NCBI RefSeq assembly: GCF_004115155.1
Contig: NZ_RDSM01000001.1
Coordinates: forward strand, 1,302,001-1,366,000
Length of the DNA stretch: 64,000 nt
Direction of reading: 5' to 3'
Source of the DNA: Granulicella sibirica
Lineage (GTDB): Bacteria > Acidobacteriota > Terriglobia > Terriglobales > Acidobacteriaceae
This document shows positions 1-8,550 of this stretch, in pieces (the first letter of the stretch is position 1; each line of letters starts with the position of its first letter). The translations under genes and the position numbers were made by a program. The notes under the pieces are model-generated. The model was not told the DNA's origin, ran no database searches, and saw nothing but the letters and a program-made list of their open reading frames with translations.

Positions 1-932
1 CCTTTATCCCGTTCAGCGCTGTTACCCGCATGTCGGGCGTCAATCTCGACGAACGCATCGTCCGCAAGGGCGCGGCAGACGCGATTGAAACGTATCTCGT
101 CGACCTCGGCTCCAGCCTTCCACGGGAGGTCCGCCACAATGTAGAAGCAGTCGCGCGCTCTGGTGGCACTCCGCTCGTCGTTGCTGAGGGTGATCGCGCC
201 ATGGGTGTGGTCCATCTTAAGGACATCGTCAAGGGCGGTATGAAGGAGCGCTTCAACGAACTCCGCCGTATGGGCATCCGCACGGTGATGATCACCGGCG
301 ATAATCCTCTTACCGCCGCAGCCATCGCGCGCGAAGCAGGCGTCGACGACTTCCTCGCAGAAGCCAAACCAAAAGACAAAATGGACCTGATCCGCCGCGA
401 ACAGGCTGAGGGCAAGCTTGTAGCCATGACCGGAGACGGCACCAACGATGCGCCCGCACTTGCTCAGGCGGACGTAGGCGTCGCCATGAACTCCGGGACC
501 CAGGCAGCCAAAGAAGCCGGCAATATGGTCGATCTGGACTCTAACCCGACCAAGCTCATCGAGATCGTCGCCATCGGCAAGCAACTCCTGATGACCCGCG
601 GCGCACTCACCACTTTCTCGATCGCAAATGATGTCGCCAAGTACTTCGCCATCATCCCGGCGATGTTCGCGGGAGTCTTTCCGGTCCTGCAGGTGCTCAA
701 CATCATGCACCTTCACACTCCGCAATCGGCCGTGCTCTCAGCCGTCATCTTCAATGCGCTCGTCATCGTCGCGCTTATCCCGCTTGCTCTGCGCGGCGTG
801 AGTTATCGAGCGCTCTCGGCTGAGTCGCTGCTTCAGCGCAATCTCCTCATATACGGACTGGGCGGAATCATCGTTCCGTTTTTCGGCATCAAGCTCATTG
901 ACCTCTTGATCACCGGCATCCACCTCGCATAA
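1..932 (+). CDS. kdpB: Potassium-transporting P-type ATPase subunit KdpB, C-terminal part (5' end outside window)
   Basis: ATP-hydrolysing subunit of the KdpFABC high-affinity potassium uptake complex in the inner membrane. The reading frame is already open at the window edge (codons from base 3 read [13 protein letters not shown]), so the gene starts upstream and the phosphorylation DKTGT motif is not visible. What is visible is the hinge of the P domain ([31 protein letters not shown]) followed by the KdpB-typical stretch [17 protein letters not shown] and three C-terminal membrane helices. The stop codon TAA ends at 932, about 26 bases before the likely kdpC start. The order kdpB-kdpC is the standard one, so kdpA should lie just upstream of the window. 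Identification is very secure. Confidence 0.96.
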   Translation, partial: FIPFSAVTRMSGVNLDERIVRKGAADAIETYLVDLGSSLPREVRHNVEAVARSGGTPLVVAEGDRAMGVVHLKDIVKGGMKERFNELRRMGIRTVMITGDNPLTAAAIAREAGVDDFLAEAKPKDKMDLIRREQAEGKLVAMTGDGTNDAPALAQADVGVAMNSGTQAAKEAGNMVDLDSNPTKLIEIVAIGKQLLMTRGALTTFSIANDVAKYFAIIPAMFAGVFPVLQVLNIMHLHTPQSAVLSAVIFNALVIVALIPLALRGVSYRALSAESLLQRNLLIYGLGGIIVPFFGIKLIDLLITGIHLA

Positions 933-958
933 TGGAACATTTATCAGGGAGCAAGCCC

Positions 959-1519
959 ATGAAGCGTACCCTCGCTACCGCCATCGCCTACACGGTCATT
1001 ACCGCTCTTTTTCTCGGGATCGCCTATCCCTTCACGATCCTGGGTATAGGCCAAGCTCTCTTCCGCGATAAGGCCAACGGCCAACTCATCATCAGCAATG
1101 GGCACCTCATAGGATCCCGCATTCTCGGCCAGCCTTTCACGGGACCGAACTACTTTCACTCCCGACCGTCCGCAGCCGGAATCGGCTACGATGCCCAAGC
1201 CTCCTCCGGCTCGAACTTAGGCCCGACTAACAAAACCCTCGTCGACCGCATCAATAGATCGGTGGCGAACGAGCAGACTGGCCAGCCCGTCCCTATTGAC
1301 CTCGTCACGGCCTCCGCGTCCGGACTCGACCCTGACATCACTCCCGATGCCGCACTCTATCAGGGTCCGCGCATAGCCCAAGCTCGCCACCTCTCCAAGT
1401 CGGAGGTAAACCGCCTCATCCAATCCCACATCACGCCGCGCCAGTTCGGCCTTCTTGGCGAACCGCGGATCAATGTTCTTGAACTCAACCTCGCTCTAGA
1501 CCAGATCAGTCAAAACTAG
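959..1519 (+). CDS. kdpC: Potassium-transporting ATPase subunit KdpC
   Basis: Small single-pass subunit that stabilises the KdpFABC complex and assists ATP binding. It has one N-terminal membrane segment (LATAIAYTVITALFLGIAYP) and the KdpC hallmarks GSRILGQPFTGPNYFHSRPS and SGSNLGPTN, then a C-terminal region ending in LELNLALDQ. About 186 residues, normal for the family. An ATG at 932 overlaps the kdpB stop, but the ATG at 959 has AGGGAG seven bases upstream and begins directly before the membrane helix, so 959 is preferred. No kdpD or kdpE follows; the next genes are a convergent LytTR two-component pair of a different type, so the usual Kdp sensor is either upstream of the window or elsewhere. 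Confidence 0.94.
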   Translation: MKRTLATAIAYTVITALFLGIAYPFTILGIGQALFRDKANGQLIISNGHLIGSRILGQPFTGPNYFHSRPSAAGIGYDAQASSGSNLGPTNKTLVDRINRSVANEQTGQPVPIDLVTASASGLDPDITPDAALYQGPRIAQARHLSKSEVNRLIQSHITPRQFGLLGEPRINVLELNLALDQISQN

Positions 1520-1679
1520 GTGCACAACAGCTAGGATGCCGGTTGCCGAGACGCTAGCGTACTCCCGACAGGCATCTTCTCTGGAAAGTTGCTCGAAGCG
1601 CGAACTGCAATACTGGTGATGAGCCTGCGGCTGTGATCCTCCCGGCCCAGACTAGTTGACATTCGGTCGCCTGGCGCGT

Positions 1680-2456
1680 TCAGAATGATCTGCTGGCCGC
1701 GACTAAATTCTGCCACCCGTTCTTGCTCATCTTCAGCCGTTGTCCACGGTTTAGAAGCACCGATGCCTCGTTGCGGCCCTCTCGCGCTACTTCGCAGACA
1801 TAGTCCATATTCACAATTGTCGAGCGGTGGATTCTCACAAACCGGGCAGGATCGAGAGTATTCTCCAACTGCTTCACCGTCTCCCGCAGCATGAACGTCT
1901 TCGTCCCAACGTGAAGGCACGAGTAGTAGTCCGCGGCCTCGATCCATTCGATCTCCTGGATGTTGACGACCACGTCTTTCGCTCCGTTCGGCACCAGCAG
2001 CCGCTTCGGGTACTCTTTTGTTCCACCCCCACGCATCCCCGTCTCAGTCAGAACCTGTTTCAGGCGTTCCTGGTTCAAGAGAGCAGCATCGGAAGCAATC
2101 CGTTCCTTGGCTCGACTTAGCGTCGCCTTCAGCCGTTCCCGTTCGACGGGCTTGGTCAGGTAGTCGAACGCGTGCACCTCAAACGCGTGGAGCGCATGTT
2201 GGTTATGAGCCGTCACAAACACGGTCACCGGCATCTGGGCCGCACCCATCTGCTCGATCACTTCGAAACCTCCTTTGCCTGGCATCTCGATATCGAGAAA
2301 CAGAATATCGATCTGCTCCGCTTTCAGCGATGCCACTACCTCGGCTCCGTTCCTGCACTCTCCAACCAGTTCGACCTCGTCGTCGCCGTCGAGAAGAAAG
2401 CGCAATCGCTCCCGCGCCAGTGGCTCGTCATCCGCAATGAGGGCCTTCATCTTCAT
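1680..2456 (-). CDS. LytTR-family response regulator (LytR/AlgR type)
   Basis: DNA-binding response regulator. The N-terminal receiver domain shows the acidic pair in LIADDEPLAR, the phospho-acceptor Asp at about residue 55 in ILFLDIEMPG, and FVTAH and YLTKPVERERL further on. The C-terminal half (about 140-258) is a LytTR DNA-binding domain: EIEWIEAADYYSCLHV, FMLRETVKQLE, FVRIHRSTIVNMDYV. Its ATG overlaps the stop of the upstream histidine kinase as ATGA, so the two are translationally coupled and form a LytS/LytR-like pair. LytTR regulators bind direct repeats upstream of targets; the divergent RND efflux genes are the closest candidate target, which is inference only. Confidence 0.94.
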   Translation of the reverse strand: MKMKALIADDEPLARERLRFLLDGDDEVELVGECRNGAEVVASLKAEQIDILFLDIEMPGKGGFEVIEQMGAAQMPVTVFVTAHNQHALHAFEVHAFDYLTKPVERERLKATLSRAKERIASDAALLNQERLKQVLTETGMRGGGTKEYPKRLLVPNGAKDVVVNIQEIEWIEAADYYSCLHVGTKTFMLRETVKQLENTLDPARFVRIHRSTIVNMDYVCEVAREGRNEASVLLNRGQRLKMSKNGWQNLVAASRSF

Positions 2457-3547
2457 CGTCTCTGCGGCTCGTAGGGGATGATGATCGCAACCTCAAAGCC
2501 ACCTTCATCGAGCGGCTGAGCCTTCATCGCGAACTCATCTCGATAGAAGTGCACGAGCCGTTCCCGCGTATTCTTTAGCCCAATTCCGTGTCCGTTCTGC
2601 GCCGGTATGCCAGCTTCCGTTCCCGTGTCCCGAACCCGCAGGTGCAGGTTCCCGCCTTCTCGCCTCGCGGAAGCCTCCACCTTTCCTTCACTGACGCAAT
2701 TTGCAATTCCATGGCGTATCGCATTCTCAACGATCGGCTGTAACAGGAAGCACGGCACCATGCCGTCCAGTGCTCCAGGATCGACCTTGATCTGCACCTG
2801 CAATCGGTCCGCAAATCGAATCTGCTCAATCGCGAGATAGTTATCAATCATCTCCAGCTCTTGCGAAAGCGGAACCTTCTCCGGCGTTGTCCGTTTCAAT
2901 GTGCTTTTCAGAATGAGGTTCAGATGCAACAGCATCTCGACCGCCTCGCTCTGCCGTCCAAGCTCCACCAATGTCGTAATCGCGTTCAGCGTGTTGAAGA
3001 GAAAGTGAGGTTCCAGTTGCATCTGCAGCGCGCGCAGATGGGCGGACGAGAGCTGTTTCTGAAGCTCGAGGGAGCGCATGGCATCGTGCTGCGCGCGCAG
3101 CTTATGCTGAACGACCCCGGTGATCCCGATAATGAATCCGTAGATCAGGAGCTCGAGGCCAACCCGGTTGATGTTAAACAGAACCCCCCGCATCATCTTT
3201 TGATTGGACTGACCCCACCCCAGCGGAAAGCCGATACCCCAAAGCAGCGACAGATGAACCAGCGCGAGGATCAAACCCGAAACTGCATGCAGCAGAATTG
3301 TCTTTACAGAAAGCCGGGACACGACCGGCAACCGAGGCGCCAGTTTCCATAGAACACACGCAATCGTGCCCCACCATCCCCACAGGACCGCGCCATACGC
3401 CACCGACGCCGGATGGGTCACGGACCCGCATTCGGCTGCCGTAGCCAGCGCCAGTATCGCCGCCAACGGCACAATCACCGCATAGCCATTTAGCTCCCTG
3501 CCTAGCGGCGTCGCAGCTTCTTCAGCGGATATCTCTTCGATCGCCAT
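2453..3547 (-). CDS. LytS-like sensor histidine kinase (His_kinase family PF06580)
   Basis: Membrane sensor kinase partner of the LytTR regulator. Four hydrophobic segments occupy roughly the first 170 residues (for example AVIVPLAAILALATAA, ILLHAVSGLILALVHLSLLW, ELLIYGFIIGITGVV), with no recognisable extracellular domain. After a short coiled coil comes the conserved box LQMQLEPHFLFNTLNAI containing the phospho-accepting His, then an ATPase domain with PIVENAIRHGI (N box), VRDTG and HGIGLKNTRERL (G boxes). The open frame extends to 3670; the ATG at 3547 is chosen because GGAGG lies 11 bases upstream, with 3586 as an alternative. The signal sensed cannot be read from the sequence. Confidence 0.9.
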   Translation of the reverse strand: MAIEEISAEEAATPLGRELNGYAVIVPLAAILALATAAECGSVTHPASVAYGAVLWGWWGTIACVLWKLAPRLPVVSRLSVKTILLHAVSGLILALVHLSLLWGIGFPLGWGQSNQKMMRGVLFNINRVGLELLIYGFIIGITGVVQHKLRAQHDAMRSLELQKQLSSAHLRALQMQLEPHFLFNTLNAITTLVELGRQSEAVEMLLHLNLILKSTLKRTTPEKVPLSQELEMIDNYLAIEQIRFADRLQVQIKVDPGALDGMVPCFLLQPIVENAIRHGIANCVSEGKVEASARREGGNLHLRVRDTGTEAGIPAQNGHGIGLKNTRERLVHFYRDEFAMKAQPLDEGGFEVAIIIPYEPQRR

Positions 3548-3928
3548 GGTGTTTTGGTCCTCCGGGGATCTCGTGGAAGCGTTCATGGCGTCTGCTCTTT
3601 CACCCCGGAGGGCTGATTCGTCTCTGAGTAAATCTAACGCGTTCCACGATTCGTTCAACAGAACATTCAAGCGCCAGCATCACCCTCCCAGGAGACATCG
3701 ACAAGACATTTGCAGCGAACACCCGCTTTGCTGCAGCCAACGAGCCTCCAGCCGTCAGGCATCGCGGCCCCTCCCAACGATCCCATCGAGCTGGCTCCAA
3801 ACCAGCGGGAGGCAGTATCGCCCACCGCACATTCGACGCTACTCCCTGCACTCTTCGCACCTCCGGCTGCATATCGGTTTTCACGCGAAGCACAAAGGGC
3901 CAAGCTCAACTTCTGAGGTAAAGCGCGC
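3548..3928. other. Divergent intergenic region between LytS-like kinase and RND efflux genes
   Basis: This stretch of about 380 bases separates two divergent transcription units and must carry both promoters. I see no credible coding frame: the small open frames crossing it lack a ribosome-binding site and any known motif. I did not identify clear LytTR direct repeats by eye. Confidence 0.5.
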
Positions 3929-5149
3929 ATGAAGGTACGTAAGGTTCTCCCGCCACTATGCATCCTGATGTGCATCCCGCTCGCGTCGTGCTCTCGTGCC
4001 GTGGTCCACGCTGATGCGTCCTCACCCGAGGCTGTCCCCGTTCATATCACTCAGGTCATATCGCAGGACGTACCCCTCGAGGTCGAAGCCGTAGGCAATG
4101 TTGAGGCTGTCGAGCGTGTCGACGTGAAGCCACGCATCGCGGGCCAGATCAGAACAGTCGCCTTCACCGAAGGCAAGGACGTCACCAAAGGTCAGCTCCT
4201 CTTCACCATCGATCGCGACACCATGAGCCGTCAACAGGCGCAGCAGCAGGCCGAGCTCGACCGCGACATCGCCATGGAGCAACAGGCCGTCGCCGTTGCG
4301 GCGCGAGACGACGCCTCGCAAAGGCAGCACAAGGCTGATTCCGACATCGCGGTGAAGCTTGGCCAGCTCGGCGTGATCTCAGGCCAGGCAGTCAACCAGT
4401 CCGTCACCGCCGGCGACGCCGCCCGCTCCAGTCTTCGTGCCGATCAGGCCGCCATCGCCGCGGCAGCAGGAGCCGTCAAGGCCGATCGCGCTCGCCTCGC
4501 ACAGACGCAGCTTCAGCTCAACTTCTCCGACGTCACCGCTCCCATCTCGGGGCGTACGGGAGCCATCGCGGTCAAGGCTGGCAATGTCGTTCTGCAAAAC
4601 GATACAACGCTCGTCACGCTGCTTCAGTTGGCGCCTATCCGTGTCACCTTCGGAGCCCCCGAACAGGCGCTCGCTGAGGTGCAGCGGCTCAGCGCGATAG
4701 GCTCGCTGGAGGTTGAGGCAACCAACGGCGACCACCTGCCAGCCAAAGGCCGTCTCGACTTCATCGACAACTCCGTCGATGCCACAACCGGAACCGTTCG
4801 CCTGAAGGCCACTTTTTCCAACGCCGACCGCACACTCTGGCCCGGCGAGTTCGTCAACGTTCGCCTCCGCCTGCGGGTAGATCCGAATCAGCTCATCGTC
4901 CCTCAGTCCGCCGTACAGCAGGGGCTCGAAGGAAAGTACGCATGGCGAATCAAATCGAATGTCGCCGCAATGGTGCCCGTCACGGTGCTCCGCACATGTC
5001 GCTCGACGAACTCCCCATCGCAACCGGGCAGCGAAATCGCCGTTCTCGGCAGCGGCCTAAGTCTCGGAGACACGGTCGTAACCGAAGGCCAGCTGCGCCT
5101 CACTCCCGGTGCTCACATCACGCCTCTCAACACGACTCCCAATCCGTAA
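3929..5149 (+). CDS. RND efflux periplasmic adaptor (membrane fusion protein, HlyD/AcrA family) lipoprotein
   Basis: Periplasmic adaptor linking an inner-membrane RND pump to an outer-membrane channel. A lipoprotein signal with lipobox LASC places the acylated Cys at residue 21. The biotinyl-lipoyl half-motifs are clear (VEAVERVDVKPRIAGQIRTV and, after the hairpin, VTAPISGRTGAIAVKAGNVV), separated by a long Gln/Ala-rich coiled-coil hairpin. A beta-barrel region follows (LDFIDNSVDATTGTVRLKA, LWPGEFVNVRL). About 406 residues, typical for MdtA-like adaptors. The pump gene starts 38 bases after its stop. No TolC-like channel gene is nearby, so the outer component must be encoded elsewhere. Confidence 0.94.
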   Translation: MKVRKVLPPLCILMCIPLASCSRAVVHADASSPEAVPVHITQVISQDVPLEVEAVGNVEAVERVDVKPRIAGQIRTVAFTEGKDVTKGQLLFTIDRDTMSRQQAQQQAELDRDIAMEQQAVAVAARDDASQRQHKADSDIAVKLGQLGVISGQAVNQSVTAGDAARSSLRADQAAIAAAAGAVKADRARLAQTQLQLNFSDVTAPISGRTGAIAVKAGNVVLQNDTTLVTLLQLAPIRVTFGAPEQALAEVQRLSAIGSLEVEATNGDHLPAKGRLDFIDNSVDATTGTVRLKATFSNADRTLWPGEFVNVRLRLRVDPNQLIVPQSAVQQGLEGKYAWRIKSNVAAMVPVTVLRTCRSTNSPSQPGSEIAVLGSGLSLGDTVVTEGQLRLTPGAHITPLNTTPNP

Positions 5150-5186
5150 GCAGCCTTTCGCCGCAGTCCCGAGAGGGGTCTTCATC

Positions 5187-8100
5187 TTGCGCTTTACTGA
5201 ATTCTTCATCCGTCGCGCGATCACGACCACGCTCCTGATCTCCGCCATTGCGGGATTCGGCCTGCTCAGTTATCTCTCGCTTCCGGTCAGCAACCTTCCC
5301 GAGGTAGAGTACCCCACGATCCATGTATCCGCCGCACTTCCCGGCGCCAACCCCGACGCCATGGCCGCCACCGTGGCTACGCCCCTTGAGAGCGAGTTCT
5401 CGCGAATCCCTGGCATCGAGAACATGACTTCCAGCAGCTCCGTCGGAGATAGCCAGATCACTCTCCAGTTCGCCCTTAGCCGCAGCGTCGACGCCGCGGC
5501 TCAGGACGTTCAGGCCGCCATCTCCCGCGCCGCCGGCAGTCTCCCATCGGGCATGCCCGACCCGCCGTCCTATTCCAAGGTGAACCCCGCCGATGATCCC
5601 ATCATCTGGCTCGAAATGCACTCGCAGACCATGTCCTTCGAGGACTTTTCACGCTACGCGACGCAGATCGTCTCAAAGCAGATATCCATGGTCAACGGAG
5701 TCTCACAGGTCGAAGTCTACGGCCCCGAACGCCCGGCCATTCGTGTCCAGGTCGATCCCGCGCGCCTCGCCGCCTACAGCCTCGATCTCGAACAGATCCG
5801 CGGCTCTCTCACGTCGAACAGCGCAAGCCTTCCCAGCGGCACACTCTATGGCAGCGCAAGAGACTTCTCCCTGCAGGCGAACAGTCAGCTCACCACCGCC
5901 GGCCAGTTCTCCGATCTCGTCGTCGCCTATCGAAACCAACTCCCCGTGCGCCTTAGCCAGATCGCAAACGTTCAGAACAACTCCTCCAACAACAAGCGCA
6001 CCTTCTGGATCAACGGGAAACGCAGTGTCATCCTCGCCGTCCGCAAGCAACCCGGCGCGAACACCATAGAAGTTGCCGATCGCGTCAAGGCCGCGGTCAA
6101 ATCCTTGCGCGAAGTCCTTCCTCCCGGCGTGGGTTTCGGCAATGTCGCCGATAACTCCGATATCGTTCGAGACTCCATCGCAGATGTCAATCGGACCCTC
6201 GCCATCACCATCGTCCTCGTCGTGCTCGTCATCTTCGCATTTCTTGGAACAGCTTCTTCGACGTTGATCGCCAGCGCCACCATTCCCGTCTCGATCCTGG
6301 GCTCCTTCATCGTCATGCGTCTTCTCGGCTACACCATCGATATGTTTTCGATGATGGCCATCACGCTCTCGGTAGGGTTCGTCGTCGATGACGCCATCGT
6401 CATGCTCGAGAACATTGTTCGCCACCGTGAGATGGGAAAGTCCCGGCTTGACGCAGCCTTCGCCGGGTCCGCCGAGGTCGGCTTCACCATCATCTCCATG
6501 ACGCTTTCTCTCGTCGCCGTCTTCCTTCCCATTCTCTTTCTCGAAGGCGTCCTCGGCCGGGTACTTCGCGAGTTTGCCGTTACCATCACGGTCTCCATCC
6601 TGCTGTCAGGAGTCTCCGCGCTCACGCTCACCCCTATGCTCTGCAGCCGCTTCCTCAGCGAGCGCGCACACACGGACGACTGGTTCCATCGCCACACGGA
6701 GCGCTTCCACGCCGCGCTCGAAAGCGCGTATCGGAGCTCGCTCGATCGTGTCCTGCGGCATCCGCGCGCGATGATCGTGGCTACCACTGCGATGACTGTC
6801 ACCACCGCCGTGCTCTTCGCCATCGTCCCGAAGAGCTTCATGCCCACCGTCGATGTCGGCGGCATCTCCGGCTCCATGGAAGCATCGCAGGACAATTCCT
6901 TCGCCCAGATGATCTCATCCGCGGAAGAGGTCAACAGAGTAATGAGCACCGTCCCCTGGATGCAAAGCAATCTCTCAGGCGTCTTCTCTCAGAATGGAGG
7001 CTGGCTCTGGATCAACCTCCGTCAGGACCGCCATCGGCCCAACGTCAAAATCCTCATCGCCAATCTGCAAAAGCAGCTCGACCGAATTCCCGGACTCAAG
7101 GTCTATCTTCGTCAGCCGGACTTCATCGACCTCGGACAAAGCGAGTCCCGCTCTCAGTACTCCGCCGCATTGCAAAGCCCCGACGCCGACCAGCTCTATC
7201 GCTGGGCTCCGCGTCTCAAGGACAAGCTCGACTCGCTTCCCGAGCTCGCCAATGTTTCAACCGACCTCCAGATGAGCGCGCCGCGCATCAACGTCGACAT
7301 CCGCCGCGACCTTGCCATGTCCCTCAACGTCGATTCCGAGAAGATCGCCAACACCATCTACGACGCCTTCGGAAACCGCCGCGCCAACACCATCACCGTC
7401 GCATCGCAGCAATACGACATCATCCTCGAAGTCGCCCCGCAATATCAGCGCGATCCCGAAGCGATCGGCGGCATCTATCTCGCATCAGCCTCAGGCAGGC
7501 TTGTTCCTCTCTCAGCCGTCACCACCTTCAACCAGACAGTAGCGCCCCTCACCGTCAACCATCTCGGGCAGTTTCCCGCCGTTACCTTTCACTTCGACCT
7601 CAAGCCAGGCATCTCGCTCGATAACGCAACCCAGGCCGTGCGCAGGGCAGCCTCCGAGATCGGCATCCCCGCCAGCATGAACTTCACCTTTCAGGGAACC
7701 GCCGCACAGTTTCAAAGCTCTCTCAAAGGACTCGGCCTCCTGCTCGTCATCGCGGTGATGGTCATCTATCTCGTTCTCGGCATCCTGTACGAAAGTCTGA
7801 TCCACCCCATTACGATCCTCTCCGGCCTCCCCGCCGCTGCCATCGGAGCGCTCCTGACACTCGTCATCTTCGGCCAGGATCTTAATCTTTACTCTTTCCT
7901 GGGTATCATCTTGCTCATCGGCATCGTCAAGAAGAACGCCATTATGATCGTCGACTTCGCCATCGACGCGGAGCGAAACCAGGGCATGAAGCCCGAACAG
8001 GCCATCTATCAGGGCTGCCTGCAGCGCTTCCGCCCCATCATGATGACGACCATGGCGGCGTTGCTTGGCGCGGCTCCCATCGCATTCGGACAAGGTGTTG

Positions 8101-8279
8101 GCGGTGAGGCCCGCCGCCCCCTCGGTATCGCAATCGTCGGCGGCCTTCTGCTCTCTCAGACCGTCACCCTTTATGTGACACCGGTAATCTATCTATGCCT
8201 GCATCGCTTCCGGAGAACTCAGAAGGAAATGAGTGATGGTCAGGCAAATCCATCTTCGGAAGCGATTGGCGTCTCTTGA
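5187..8279 (+). CDS. RND multidrug efflux transporter, HAE1 family (MdtB/MdtC/AcrB-like)
   Basis: Proton-driven inner-membrane efflux pump. It shows the N-terminal FFIRRAITTTLLI helix with SLPVSNLPEVEYPTI, porter domains, and two sets of membrane helices. Helix 4 carries the proton-relay aspartates in SVGFVVDDAIVMLENI. The second half has GIVKKNAIMIVDFAID and the conserved RRPLGIAIVGGLLLSQ. The open frame reaches back to an ATG at 5109 inside the adaptor gene, but a TTG at 5187 has GAGAGGGG eight bases upstream and gives the family N-terminus, so a TTG start is preferred (about 1030 residues). Substrates cannot be told from sequence; it forms an operon with the adaptor at 3929. Confidence 0.95.
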   Translation: MRFTEFFIRRAITTTLLISAIAGFGLLSYLSLPVSNLPEVEYPTIHVSAALPGANPDAMAATVATPLESEFSRIPGIENMTSSSSVGDSQITLQFALSRSVDAAAQDVQAAISRAAGSLPSGMPDPPSYSKVNPADDPIIWLEMHSQTMSFEDFSRYATQIVSKQISMVNGVSQVEVYGPERPAIRVQVDPARLAAYSLDLEQIRGSLTSNSASLPSGTLYGSARDFSLQANSQLTTAGQFSDLVVAYRNQLPVRLSQIANVQNNSSNNKRTFWINGKRSVILAVRKQPGANTIEVADRVKAAVKSLREVLPPGVGFGNVADNSDIVRDSIADVNRTLAITIVLVVLVIFAFLGTASSTLIASATIPVSILGSFIVMRLLGYTIDMFSMMAITLSVGFVVDDAIVMLENIVRHREMGKSRLDAAFAGSAEVGFTIISMTLSLVAVFLPILFLEGVLGRVLREFAVTITVSILLSGVSALTLTPMLCSRFLSERAHTDDWFHRHTERFHAALESAYRSSLDRVLRHPRAMIVATTAMTVTTAVLFAIVPKSFMPTVDVGGISGSMEASQDNSFAQMISSAEEVNRVMSTVPWMQSNLSGVFSQNGGWLWINLRQDRHRPNVKILIANLQKQLDRIPGLKVYLRQPDFIDLGQSESRSQYSAALQSPDADQLYRWAPRLKDKLDSLPELANVSTDLQMSAPRINVDIRRDLAMSLNVDSEKIANTIYDAFGNRRANTITVASQQYDIILEVAPQYQRDPEAIGGIYLASASGRLVPLSAVTTFNQTVAPLTVNHLGQFPAVTFHFDLKPGISLDNATQAVRRAASEIGIPASMNFTFQGTAAQFQSSLKGLGLLLVIAVMVIYLVLGILYESLIHPITILSGLPAAAIGALLTLVIFGQDLNLYSFLGIILLIGIVKKNAIMIVDFAIDAERNQGMKPEQAIYQGCLQRFRPIMMTTMAALLGAAPIAFGQGVGGEARRPLGIAIVGGLLLSQTVTLYVTPVIYLCLHRFRRTQKEMSDGQANPSSEAIGVS

Positions 8280-8550
8280 GCCTCTGGAGCGTATCGAGTA
8301 CGACCTTTGCTAGGCACCCTGCGGCACCGGAGGATTCACCGATTCCTGACCTCCTAGAGCGACGACCACTCCTAAAACTCCGGATTCCGGACGTGGGGGT
8401 TTGATTCGGTTCTATTCAAACGGATTGATCTCAACCGCTGCGCTAAGATGGCGATCTCCATCTCCATTCCGGCTGAACCGCCACCTGAAAGAACTCAGGG
8501 ATTCGTGCTATCAGCGAGGATGCGGTTTCGATGAGTGCGTCGGCCTGCAT